A stretch of 64,000 nucleotides of DNA from Fibrella aquatilis (GTDB lineage: Bacteria > Bacteroidota > Bacteroidia > Cytophagales > Spirosomataceae). The position numbers and the translations under genes are program-made. How positions within the stretch are numbered: position 1 is the stretch's first letter; each line of letters starts with the position of its first letter. This document shows positions 26,673 to 32,558 of this stretch, one piece after another. The stretch lies in the NCBI RefSeq assembly GCF_017353255.1, contig NZ_JAFMYU010000024.1, positions 1 through 64,000 on the forward strand, given 5' to 3'. The notes beneath the pieces are model-generated. The model made no database searches and was not told the origin of the DNA. It worked only from the letters and a program-made list of their open reading frames with translations.

Positions 26673-27071
26673 ATGCTGACGAAGTATGACTTGACGAACG
26701 TTCCCGAGGGGGGCGTTCGTCATATCGTTCCAGGACATGGAGACGTGATGATCAACCAAGCGGAATTGACTGATGAGATCGCGGATAAACTGATTTTGTT
26801 GGGAGTTACCCAGTACTTTAAACCTAAAGCCAGTGGCAAAACGACAACCAGCGCAACCGCCCCAAGACCAGGAGCCAGCGCAACCACCAGTGCCGACACA
26901 ACCGGAGCCAAGTTTGCCACCGGAGCCAAGCCCGGAACCAGTATCCGACCTGGTAGTACCGGAGCAAAGCCAGGAACCGACACTACAGGCGGAAATGCCA
27001 CCGGAGGTACTACCGCGGGCGGAGCAGCTACAACGAAAGGCGATGTCTCGGTTAGAGACCTTACTGAATAA
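26673..27071 (+). CDS. small phage protein with Gly/Thr/Ala-rich tail
   Basis: A 132-aa protein. The first 50 residues (MLTKYDLTNVPEGGVRHIVP...) look folded; from about residue 52 it is a low-complexity Gly/Thr/Ala/Lys tail with GAKPGT-like repeats. From 26833 on, the DNA is also open in the +1 frame (see the next entry), so the tail could be a by-product of overprinting. Confidence 0.55.
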   Translation: MLTKYDLTNVPEGGVRHIVPGHGDVMINQAELTDEIADKLILLGVTQYFKPKASGKTTTSATAPRPGASATTSADTTGAKFATGAKPGTSIRPGSTGAKPGTDTTGGNATGGTTAGGAATTKGDVSVRDLTE

Positions 27072-27156
27072 AGAGCCGGACACCTCGAACGTGATACAGG
27101 ATTATGCGGCGTTATATGATCCGCGCGATAGCAAAAAGGGTGAAATAGACGAATGA
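26833..27156 (+). CDS. overlapping Pro/Gln/Glu-rich protein, unknown
   Basis: A 107-codon frame overlapping the preceding gene by 239 bp. The N-terminal 70 residues are Pro/Gln/Glu-rich; the last 37 (MSRLETLLNKEPDTSNVIQD...) look like ordinary folded protein. The frame opens at GTG 26833; internal ATGs at 26995 and 27043 are alternatives that would shorten the overlap. It is either an independent gene or the C-terminus of a frameshift fusion. A terminator follows. Confidence 0.45.
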   Translation: MAKRQPAQPPQDQEPAQPPVPTQPEPSLPPEPSPEPVSDLVVPEQSQEPTLQAEMPPEVLPRAEQLQRKAMSRLETLLNKEPDTSNVIQDYAALYDPRDSKKGEIDE

Positions 27157-27172
27157 GCAGGTGAGTACGAAA

Positions 27173-27201
27173 GGTTGTTGGCGATGCCGACAACCTTTTT
27201 T
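27173..27201 (+). terminator. terminator of the capsid operon
   Basis: GGTTGTTGGC pairs with GCCGACAACC (one G-T pair, 3-nt loop) and is followed by T6. Confidence 0.85.
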
Positions 27202-27203
27202 CG

Positions 27204-27211
27204 TATGTTTG
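27204..27211 (+). promoter_or_regulatory. -7 promoter box for the structured RNA
   Basis: TATGTTTG fits TAnnTTTG exactly. A TTG lies 23 bp upstream inside the terminator stem (spacing longer than the 19-20 bp seen elsewhere in this window). A start about 5-7 nt downstream would coincide with the first base pairs of the helix at 27215. Confidence 0.55.
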
Positions 27212-27214
27212 CCC

Positions 27215-27319
27215 CCGTTCACACAGTGCAATTATGTCAATGCGACCGGTCGGAAGGCATTCCGACTGGCATAGGGTTGTAAGTACCTATACGGTCGCCT
27301 TGGCGTACTGTGTGAACGG
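27215..27319 (+). ncRNA. candidate novel structured RNA (three-way-junction type)
   Basis: About 34 base pairs in 105 nt. Outer helix P1: 27215-27229 with 27305-27319 (15 bp, one G-U). P2: GCGACCG 27242-27248 with CGGTCGC 27292-27298. Inside P2 are hairpin P3, GTCGGAA/TTCCGAC (27249-27255 with 27260-27266, loop GGCA), and P4, ATAGG/CCTAT (27271-27275 with 27286-27290). It lies between a terminator and the ATG at 27340, directly behind a TAnnTTTG box, in a stretch with no supported protein gene. I do not recognise it as tRNA, hammerhead, pRNA or a known riboswitch. It may be an independent small RNA or a 5' leader of the following operon. Confidence 0.6.
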
Positions 27320-27339
27320 TGACCAGTCGGAGATTTTCT

Positions 27340-27684
27340 ATGATACCGCCAGCCCCTGAAGGGTTTCCTTCCATTTCGCAGTTCCTGCAATCGGCTGGTG
27401 TAGGCGTTTCAACCCTGTTGGACGCCATTGATTATTACCTGATGCAGTTGCGCAACCGGGTTGCGGCCAACAATCAGATGGACGACCCTCTGACGTTTAT
27501 TAATGAGCATGACTACCTGAGTGCGGTAGAAGCGTTTCGCGACGTGCTGGCGACAACAGGTCCTGACGCGGGTGCCGCTGGGGACGTAGGTTTGCCCCAT
27601 GACAGAGCAGGAGCAACAACAGCAGATCATGCAGGCCAAGGCGAACCTTCGCCTACTGGAGCGTTGCCAGGCCCCCGCGCCTGA
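27340..27684 (+). CDS. phage protein, unknown
   Basis: A 114-aa protein (MIPPAPEGFPSISQFLQSAG...), first gene after the structured element. The N-terminal two thirds are helical; the last 30 residues overlap the next gene out of frame and are Gly/Ala/Pro-rich. A GTG at 27319 is an alternative start but would place the codon in helix P1. In this location a head-tail connector is conceivable. Function unknown. Confidence 0.55.
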   Translation: MIPPAPEGFPSISQFLQSAGVGVSTLLDAIDYYLMQLRNRVAANNQMDDPLTFINEHDYLSAVEAFRDVLATTGPDAGAAGDVGLPHDRAGATTADHAGQGEPSPTGALPGPRA

Positions 27685-28228
27685 ACTGGAAGAAGCCCGC
27701 CAGCAACTGGCCGCCCTCCAACATTTCTCCCCGTCGGAGTTTGCCAAACGCCAGGTAGCTGAACCGGTGGTTATACCCCGGCCCGCGCGGGCACCCATAC
27801 CCGTAGAGCAGTTGCCCGTTGAAGTGCGCGAACGGATTGAGACCCTGACCACCGAGCGCAACGCGATTCATGCCGAGAAGGCCGGTCTCTCCAACACCCT
27901 GCACAGTATTCCGGATTCGATGAGCGCGGCCGACACGGTGAAGCGCATTTTGGCCCTCCGCGAAGCCTGGAAGAGCAAACAGGATGCGATCAGGTTGCTG
28001 CTGGAGTTGGGGGCGCTGCCAGCCGTGCAGACACCGAACGCGCGGGAACTGCCCAACGACGAGGAGAAGCTTCGGTACCAGATTCAGTGCCTACAATCGA
28101 ACATCATTAAGGCCGGGAAACGGAGCCAGGGAGCCAAAAACGACAGCACCCGGCAACGGAACGCCGTGATGATAGCCCGTTGGCAGGCCGAGATTGAGCA
28201 GCTAAGGGCCAAACTACAATCGCTTTAA
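27599..28228 (+). CDS. coiled-coil phage protein
   Basis: A 209-aa helical protein with coiled-coil segments at the N-terminus (EQEQQQQIMQAKANLRLLER) and C-terminus (KLRYQIQCLQSNIIKAGKR..). It overlaps the preceding gene by 86 bp; an internal ATG at 27629 would shorten the overlap. No domain recognised. It precedes the ParB/glycosyltransferase pair. Confidence 0.6.
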   Translation: MTEQEQQQQIMQAKANLRLLERCQAPAPELEEARQQLAALQHFSPSEFAKRQVAEPVVIPRPARAPIPVEQLPVEVRERIETLTTERNAIHAEKAGLSNTLHSIPDSMSAADTVKRILALREAWKSKQDAIRLLLELGALPAVQTPNARELPNDEEKLRYQIQCLQSNIIKAGKRSQGAKNDSTRQRNAVMIARWQAEIEQLRAKLQSL

Positions 28229-28242
28229 CCAATTTTTGATAG

Positions 28243-28863
28243 ATGAGTACAATACGTTTTGAGAACGGGCAACGGGTAGTGAATGACCTGGTACCGTATG
28301 AGAAGAACCCCCGGAAGATTTCGGCGGCGAAGAAAAAACAGCTTACTGACCTGGTGGAGAAGTACGGGTTGATCTCGACACCGATCATTGATCAGGACGG
28401 GACGCTGGTGAGTGGCCATCAGCGGCTGAAGGCATTGCAACTGCTTGGCCGCGGTACGGAACCCATCGACGTGCGGGTGGCCAGCAGGAAGCTGACCGAA
28501 GCCGAATTTAAGGAGGTGATGGTGATTGAGAACGCCAAGTTTGGCGAATGGGATGCGGTGTTGCTGAAGGATGAGTTTGCCGATCTGTTGAATGACTTCG
28601 ATTTTGGGATTGACTTTGCCACCCTGGATGCGGACGTGGCCGAAATGGCGGGTGTGCAGGAAACGCCCGAAATGCCCATCGTGGCCAAATTCTCAGAGCA
28701 GTACCAGGCTATTGTTATCGTTTCGACGAACGAGATCGATCAGAACAACATCGCGGAGTTGCTCCGACTCGGCCAGGCCAAAAGCTACAAATCGGAGCGG
28801 GTTGGGCAAACGCGGGTGATCACGGCTAAACAGTTTGTGGAGGCATGGAATGCAAAGTCGTAA
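28243..28863 (+). CDS. ParB/Srx-fold nuclease-like protein
   Basis: A 206-aa protein with an N-terminal ParB/sulfiredoxin-superfamily domain. It carries LVPYEKNPRKIS (residues 16-27), a PIIDQDG strand, and the signature SGHQRLKALQLLG near residue 58, which corresponds to the GERR motif of ParB. In phages this domain is often fused to the N-terminus of a DNA methyltransferase; here it stands alone. The C-terminal half is uncharacterised. The gene overlaps the glycosyltransferase gene by 19 bp. Involvement in phage DNA modification or protection is inferred. Confidence 0.75.
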   Translation: MSTIRFENGQRVVNDLVPYEKNPRKISAAKKKQLTDLVEKYGLISTPIIDQDGTLVSGHQRLKALQLLGRGTEPIDVRVASRKLTEAEFKEVMVIENAKFGEWDAVLLKDEFADLLNDFDFGIDFATLDADVAEMAGVQETPEMPIVAKFSEQYQAIVIVSTNEIDQNNIAELLRLGQAKSYKSERVGQTRVITAKQFVEAWNAKS

Positions 28864-29585
28864 TACCGAGCCACAAGCGGGCTACGCGCGTCAGGACGAC
28901 GGCGGTAGTGGCCAACGCGATCATTTGCGTGCCCGATAGCCAGGCGGATGCTTACCGGGCCAATAACCCCGGCATTGAGGTGGTGACACACCCAGATTCG
29001 GTTATTGGTTTGGCCAGGAAACGGGACTGGATCATTCGGCACTTTGGCGATGTGTTCATGCTCGACGACGATATTGGCTCGATGCAACGTGTCTATACCG
29101 AGCCAGGCGAAGTAAGCCAGGTGGACCCGGCTACGGCCTATGATCTGATTCAGGTGGCGGCCGACTGCTGCCGACAGATGGGCGGGCATTTGTTCTCGTT
29201 TGCCCACGTGCCAGCACCGGTGCTCTACAACCCGATGCAGCCGATCAGCGTAGCGGGCTACCACACCGGTTGTGCCCATGGGGTACTGAAGGGGTCGAAG
29301 CTGTGGTATTCTGGCGATATCAAGGTAAACGAAGATTACTGGATCTCGTGCCTGAATGCGTACGAACACCGGTTTAGCTGGAAAGACAACCGCTTTTACT
29401 TTGCGCAGAAGGATACGTTTGTGAATGCCGGCGGCCTGGCTGAGTTTCGGAACGTGGATGCGGAGGAGAAAGATTTTCAGCTATTGCAGCGCGTGTTTGG
29501 GTCGGAGGTGGTTACTTTGAAGAAGTCTTCAGCAAAATCGAAGCTGAAGCACCCCTTTCAAAAAACCCTCAAACTTCCGTTCTAA
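28845..29585 (+). CDS. GT-A glycosyltransferase, possibly DNA-modifying
   Basis: A 246-aa protein with GT-A features: VIPSHKR at the N-terminus for the nucleotide-binding strand, then LARKRDWIIRHFGDVFMLDDDIGSM with the metal/sugar-nucleotide motif DDD at residues 74-76. It resembles phage glycosyltransferases of the TET-associated type (recalled, not searched). The 19-bp overlap with the ParB-fold gene suggests a shared task. The acceptor could be a DNA base or a virion protein; no hydroxymethylase or TET/JBP oxygenase is present in the prophage. Confidence 0.7.
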   Translation: MECKVVIPSHKRATRVRTTAVVANAIICVPDSQADAYRANNPGIEVVTHPDSVIGLARKRDWIIRHFGDVFMLDDDIGSMQRVYTEPGEVSQVDPATAYDLIQVAADCCRQMGGHLFSFAHVPAPVLYNPMQPISVAGYHTGCAHGVLKGSKLWYSGDIKVNEDYWISCLNAYEHRFSWKDNRFYFAQKDTFVNAGGLAEFRNVDAEEKDFQLLQRVFGSEVVTLKKSSAKSKLKHPFQKTLKLPF

Positions 29586-29587
29586 AC

Positions 29588-29830
29588 ATGCCTGCACCAG
29601 CCATCCGGGTTATCCGCGTATCGAAGCAAGAATTCATTGAACGCCAGAAAGCTGGCGAACTGCCTGGCGATGATCAGTTCCAGCACTACATTGAATATGA
29701 GGTTAATCCAGTTTTGCAAGAACTTTCCGATGCAGAGCATGAGATCACAAATTACCTCCATACAATAGCATCTGAGAAAGAGGACACCGTTCATTATTTC
29801 AGCGTGTTCTATATAGACAGATCTTTTTAG
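29588..29830 (+). CDS. small phage protein, unknown
   Basis: An 80-aa acidic protein (IRVIRVSKQEFIERQKAGELPG...), two bases after the glycosyltransferase stop and lower in GC than its neighbours. No domain recognised. It ends about 70 bp before a terminator. Confidence 0.5.
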   Translation: MPAPAIRVIRVSKQEFIERQKAGELPGDDQFQHYIEYEVNPVLQELSDAEHEITNYLHTIASEKEDTVHYFSVFYIDRSF

Positions 29831-29902
29831 GTTAAAAGCCATTTTTTGATTGGCCATTGGAGAGGTTAGCGTGGACCTCACTACATAGTGACTATGAAGC
29901 CG

Positions 29903-29930
29903 CCCCCGGACAATGTTCGGGGGTTTTTTT
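29903..29930 (+). terminator. terminator
   Basis: CCCCCGGACA pairs with TGTTCGGGGG (one G-T pair) with a minimal loop, followed by T7. Confidence 0.85.
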
Positions 29931-29965
29931 ATTAGCTTGCCATTTCAACTCAAACATACTGTATT

Positions 29966-30271
29966 ATGGTATTGGTCATTTTTTTGAAGCGTTCGCTTGG
30001 TGATGAATCTAAGCTGGAGCAGTTTTTGTCCCTTAGCCTTGAATCAGCACCACACCTTGCCGAAGGAGACAAAATCCTCCTTCCTCCAAACAGCGAAACG
30101 TCATTAGAGGAGTTTATTCAAACGATGTCATCACCCGCTACCCACATTGTACATTCTGTTCATCAAATTTTTGGCAAGCTTTCAAATGGCGTTTCTGGTC
30201 ATGCAATAGGCGTTCAAGTATCAGAAATAAAGCCCAAACAAACTGGTGATTTTGAAATTGATATCGCATAG
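29966..30271 (+). CDS. moron-like gene, unknown
   Basis: A 101-aa protein isolated between two strong terminators (29903-29930 and 30283-30320), with GC visibly lower than the surrounding genes. That is the classic layout of an independently acquired, lysogen-expressed moron. Sequence features are modest: a hydrophobic start and an internal acidic region. Function unknown; immunity or defence is a hypothesis from layout only. Confidence 0.55.
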   Translation: MVLVIFLKRSLGDESKLEQFLSLSLESAPHLAEGDKILLPPNSETSLEEFIQTMSSPATHIVHSVHQIFGKLSNGVSGHAIGVQVSEIKPKQTGDFEIDIA

Positions 30272-30282
30272 TTTCAATCCAT

Positions 30283-30320
30283 AAAAAAAGCCCTCCCAGT
30301 TGAATGGGAGGGCTTTTTTT
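30283..30320 (+). terminator. terminator
   Basis: GCCCTCCCA pairs with TGGGAGGGC (6-nt loop), flanked by A7 and T7, so it can work on both strands. Confidence 0.88.
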
Positions 30321-30346
30321 ATGGAAAATATTTCAGATTGGTCATG

Positions 30347-30398
30347 TTGTTAATCCATTCCGCAGGGAGAATATACAGAGGTAGTTCAACCACAAACC
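30347..30398 (+). promoter_or_regulatory. 52-bp conserved upstream element with start-associated repeat, copy 3
   Basis: It matches 32014-32065 at 46 of 52 positions without gaps. Shared core GCAGGGAGAATATACAG is followed by AGTTCAACCAC (30383-30393) and AAACC. It sits between a terminator and the ATG at 30411 and probably contains a promoter. It lacks a TAnnTTTG box, so a phage-specific promoter class is possible. Confidence 0.6.
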
Positions 30399-30410
30399 TA
30401 CATCTGATAT

Positions 30411-31097
30411 ATGGAAGCGACGACCGCAACCGTACCCCCACGCACGAACCTGGAACGCTTCCAGGCAGCGACCAACGGCAGTATTGCCGACTACCAGGCA
30501 TGGGCCTCGCAGGTAGGCCGCAAGATGCATATTGGCAACCTGGACCGCACGATCTGTGAGCGCATGGGCATCTACACGGTAGCCCATTTAGCCCAACTGC
30601 CAACGCCATTGCCTGACGGCATAGACACCGAAGAGCAGGAACACAGTTACCTGCTGGAGCATTCGACGAACCCCCTTGAATTGGCCCGGATGTGGCAAAC
30701 CGCCCGTTTCGATGCCGAAATGCACCTGTCGATTGAGGTAGTGCTGTCGATGCACCTACGCCCGTTTCCGAAAGAAAACTTTGAGCGGTGGGGAGATCGT
30801 AACTGCCTGGGTGACGTGTCGAAAAGCTGGTTTAAGAAGACCGGTCTGGAACTGGATGTGCAGATCCAGGAGATTCTGGAGATTGCGCCGGTGCCGGTCA
30901 GCATCGAGGATGCGATTGCCTTTGTGAAGTCCTGGAAACCCAATGGGTACGTATCGCCACCGGCCTGGCTGCAAGCCCGCATTGAAGAGCGGTTTCAGTC
31001 ACTGACCGGCTTCCGGATCAAAGACTATTACGCCGAGCACCTGATGCGCTCGGCGCTGATCAACCACCCGGCCCTGACCGACGACGTACCGTTTTGA
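30411..31097 (+). CDS. phage protein with SSB-like C-terminal tip, unknown
   Basis: A 228-aa soluble protein with no recognised domain; its last residues are TDDVPF. An acidic DD-x-PF tail is the hallmark by which SSB-type proteins recruit repair enzymes, so this protein may mimic or compete with SSB contacts. It is a single-gene transcription unit: the 52-bp element lies upstream and a perfect terminator downstream. The start at 30411 follows the repeat by 17 nt. Confidence 0.6.
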   Translation: MEATTATVPPRTNLERFQAATNGSIADYQAWASQVGRKMHIGNLDRTICERMGIYTVAHLAQLPTPLPDGIDTEEQEHSYLLEHSTNPLELARMWQTARFDAEMHLSIEVVLSMHLRPFPKENFERWGDRNCLGDVSKSWFKKTGLELDVQIQEILEIAPVPVSIEDAIAFVKSWKPNGYVSPPAWLQARIEERFQSLTGFRIKDYYAEHLMRSALINHPALTDDVPF

Positions 31098-31104
31098 TGC
31101 CCAT

Positions 31105-31131
31105 GCCCCGCCTGATCAGGCGGGGCTTTTT
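31105..31131 (+). terminator. terminator
   Basis: A perfect palindrome, GCCCCGCCTG/CAGGCGGGGC, with AT at the turn, followed by T5. Confidence 0.88.
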
Positions 31132-31158
31132 GTTTCACCGACTTTCAAATCTCCCCAA

Positions 31159-31971
31159 ATGATTAAATCGACCGATGTACCGCACGATCTGCGTGACTTC
31201 AACAAACTATTCTGCCAACTGGAGCATGGTTGGAACTACGGCCGTTTCTACGCCGACTTCATTGACTTCATGACCGAATCGTTTATGCCGGAGCGGGTTG
31301 GCATCTACGAGAACCTAAAAACGCAATATGGCTCCCTCGACAGCTTCGTGCAGTTGCTGCGGTCGCTGATTAAGCTGCAAGATCAGCAGATCGTCAAGGA
31401 CGGTGTCGGAGGCTGGTATGACGCCCTGGGTAGCTATTACGAGGTGCTGAACAGCCGGGGTAAATCGCAGTGGTTGGGTCAGTTCTTCACGCCACCGGAC
31501 GTGTGTGACCTGATGGCCATGATGACAGGTGCCGACGAGAAGCTGACCGGCCAAGGCCAGACGATTCATGACCCGGCGTGCGGATCAGGCCGACTACTGC
31601 TAGCCTGGCAGGCGATTGCGCCGGGCAACTACACCTTTGGTGCCGACGTGGACCCGATATGCACCCGGATGACGGCGGTAAACATGGCCTTGCACGGCTG
31701 CGAAGGCGAAGCGGTATGCATGGATTCGCTGCTGATGGAATGGCGGTTTGGCTACCGGATCAACGCCCATCTTCGGGCTACTGGCCAGCCGACGATTGAG
31801 CCGATCACGGCGGAGCAATCGCACATCATGAACTACGCCAGGGCGAAGGCGAAGCCTGCACCCGAAATGCCTTTGCAACAGGTAATACCGGCAAAGGATT
31901 ATGCAAAGGAACCTGCAAAGGGAGTGATAACTGGAGCCAGTGGCGGTACCGGACAGCTTCAATTGTTCTGA
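31159..31971 (+). CDS. N6-adenine methyltransferase-like protein lacking NPPY
   Basis: A 270-aa protein similar to HsdM/N6_Mtase. It has an N-terminal helical part with NSRGKSQWLGQFFTPPDV and the SAM-binding motif I DPACGSG at residues 138-144, then FGADVDPICTRM and MNMAL-type motif II/III positions. At the place where NPPF or NPPY must follow, the sequence runs DSLLMEWRFGYRINAHL with no such motif, and the C-terminus is low complexity. It may bind SAM and DNA but not methylate adenine in the usual way, or it may use another residue. Probably involved in anti-restriction or modification; inferred. Confidence 0.7.
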   Translation: MIKSTDVPHDLRDFNKLFCQLEHGWNYGRFYADFIDFMTESFMPERVGIYENLKTQYGSLDSFVQLLRSLIKLQDQQIVKDGVGGWYDALGSYYEVLNSRGKSQWLGQFFTPPDVCDLMAMMTGADEKLTGQGQTIHDPACGSGRLLLAWQAIAPGNYTFGADVDPICTRMTAVNMALHGCEGEAVCMDSLLMEWRFGYRINAHLRATGQPTIEPITAEQSHIMNYARAKAKPAPEMPLQQVIPAKDYAKEPAKGVITGASGGTGQLQLF

Positions 31972-32007
31972 AAAAAAACACGATTTCACCTGAAAAAAAC
32001 ACGATTT
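31969..32007 (+). repeat. tandem A-tract/CACGATTT repeats
   Basis: TGA8CACGATTT at 31969-31986 (overlapping the stop codon) and TGA7CACGATTT at 31991-32007. It is a pair of near-identical 17-18 bp direct repeats, 22 bp apart, directly before the second 52-bp element. Candidate regulator-binding sites. Confidence 0.5.
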
Positions 32008-32013
32008 GGCGCA

Positions 32014-32065
32014 TTGTCAATCCGTTTTGCAGGGAGAATATACAGGAGTAGTTCAACCACAAACC
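32014..32065 (+). promoter_or_regulatory. 52-bp conserved upstream element with start-associated repeat, copy 4
   Basis: Same element as 30347-30398 (46/52 identical), with AGTTCAACCAC at 32050-32060. It precedes the ATG at 32088 and follows the tandem CACGATTT repeats. Confidence 0.6.
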
Positions 32066-32087
32066 AATCAAGACTACACCCAACGAC

Positions 32088-32309
32088 ATGGCTAGAACGC
32101 GCGTGTATGTGCCCAAAGTACGGAAGTTCGAGAACCCCAAAATGACAAAGAAGAAGACCCTATTACGGCTGGTGATGCAGGAGGCACACCGCCTCTGGAG
32201 AAAGAAGGTATGGCTGTTCTTCGGTGAGTGTGTGCGGGATGCCTGGATGAATATCCGAAGCGGGATGCGGAAGAAGGCAATCAACGTAGCCCAAGTGAGC
32301 CTCTTTTAA
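32088..32309 (+). CDS. small basic protein, unknown
   Basis: A 73-aa strongly basic protein (KVRKFENPKMTKKKTLLRLVMQE...RSGMRKKA). Probably nucleic-acid or membrane associated. It opens the transcription unit that leads to the SymE-like and RarA-C-like genes. No domain recognised. Confidence 0.55.
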   Translation: MARTRVYVPKVRKFENPKMTKKKTLLRLVMQEAHRLWRKKVWLFFGECVRDAWMNIRSGMRKKAINVAQVSLF

Positions 32310-32316
32310 ATGAAGT

Positions 32317-32346
32317 GTGCCCGGCAGGGTGGAGCCTGCCGGGCAC
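32317..32346 (+). terminator. strong hairpin upstream of the SymE-like gene
   Basis: A 12-bp perfect stem (GTGCCCGGCAGG/CCTGCCGGGCAC, 6-nt loop) with no U-tract. It lies between the basic-protein gene and the SymE-like start and may act as an attenuator or block translation read-in. Confidence 0.6.
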
Positions 32347-32360
32347 TGGTGTCAAAGTCG

Positions 32361-32371
32361 AGTTCAACCAC
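32361..32371 (+). repeat. start-associated repeat, copy 5
   Basis: AGTTCAACCAC, 16 nt before the GTG at 32388 of the SymE-like gene; it supports that start. Confidence 0.6.
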
Positions 32372-32387
32372 GAAATCAAATCTGACA

Positions 32388-32558
32388 GTGCAAAGTAAAC
32401 GAAAAATTGGGTCAATGACCCGCCGCGATGCCCGCTATAAGCTGGTGTGGATGCCAGCCCTACAGTTGGCCGGCAAATGGATGAGTGAGGCCGGGTTTGC
32501 GACCGGTCAACAGGTAACGGTCAGTGTCGAGGCCGGTAAAATCACGATCCAGCTATGA
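32388..32558 (+). CDS. SymE-like toxin-family protein
   Basis: A 56-aa protein matching the SymE toxin domain: an AbrB-like beta core with PALQLAGKWMSEAGFATGQ at residues 22-40, then QVTVSVEAGKITIQL. SymE of E. coli is an SOS-induced toxin held down by antisense RNA. The GTG start is chosen from the repeat placement; an ATG at 32415 is an alternative. It overlaps the next gene by 4 bp (ATGA). The hairpin at 32317-32346 lies upstream. Whether it is toxic, and what restrains it, is unknown. Confidence 0.7.
   Translation: MQSKRKIGSMTRRDARYKLVWMPALQLAGKWMSEAGFATGQQVTVSVEAGKITIQL

Noticed and set aside
27215-27319. Structured element as a tRNA or known ribozyme
   Set aside because: No cloverleaf with a T-loop or anticodon arm can be drawn, and the hammerhead core sequences are absent. 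The helices do not fit HDV or phi29 pRNA patterns that I know.
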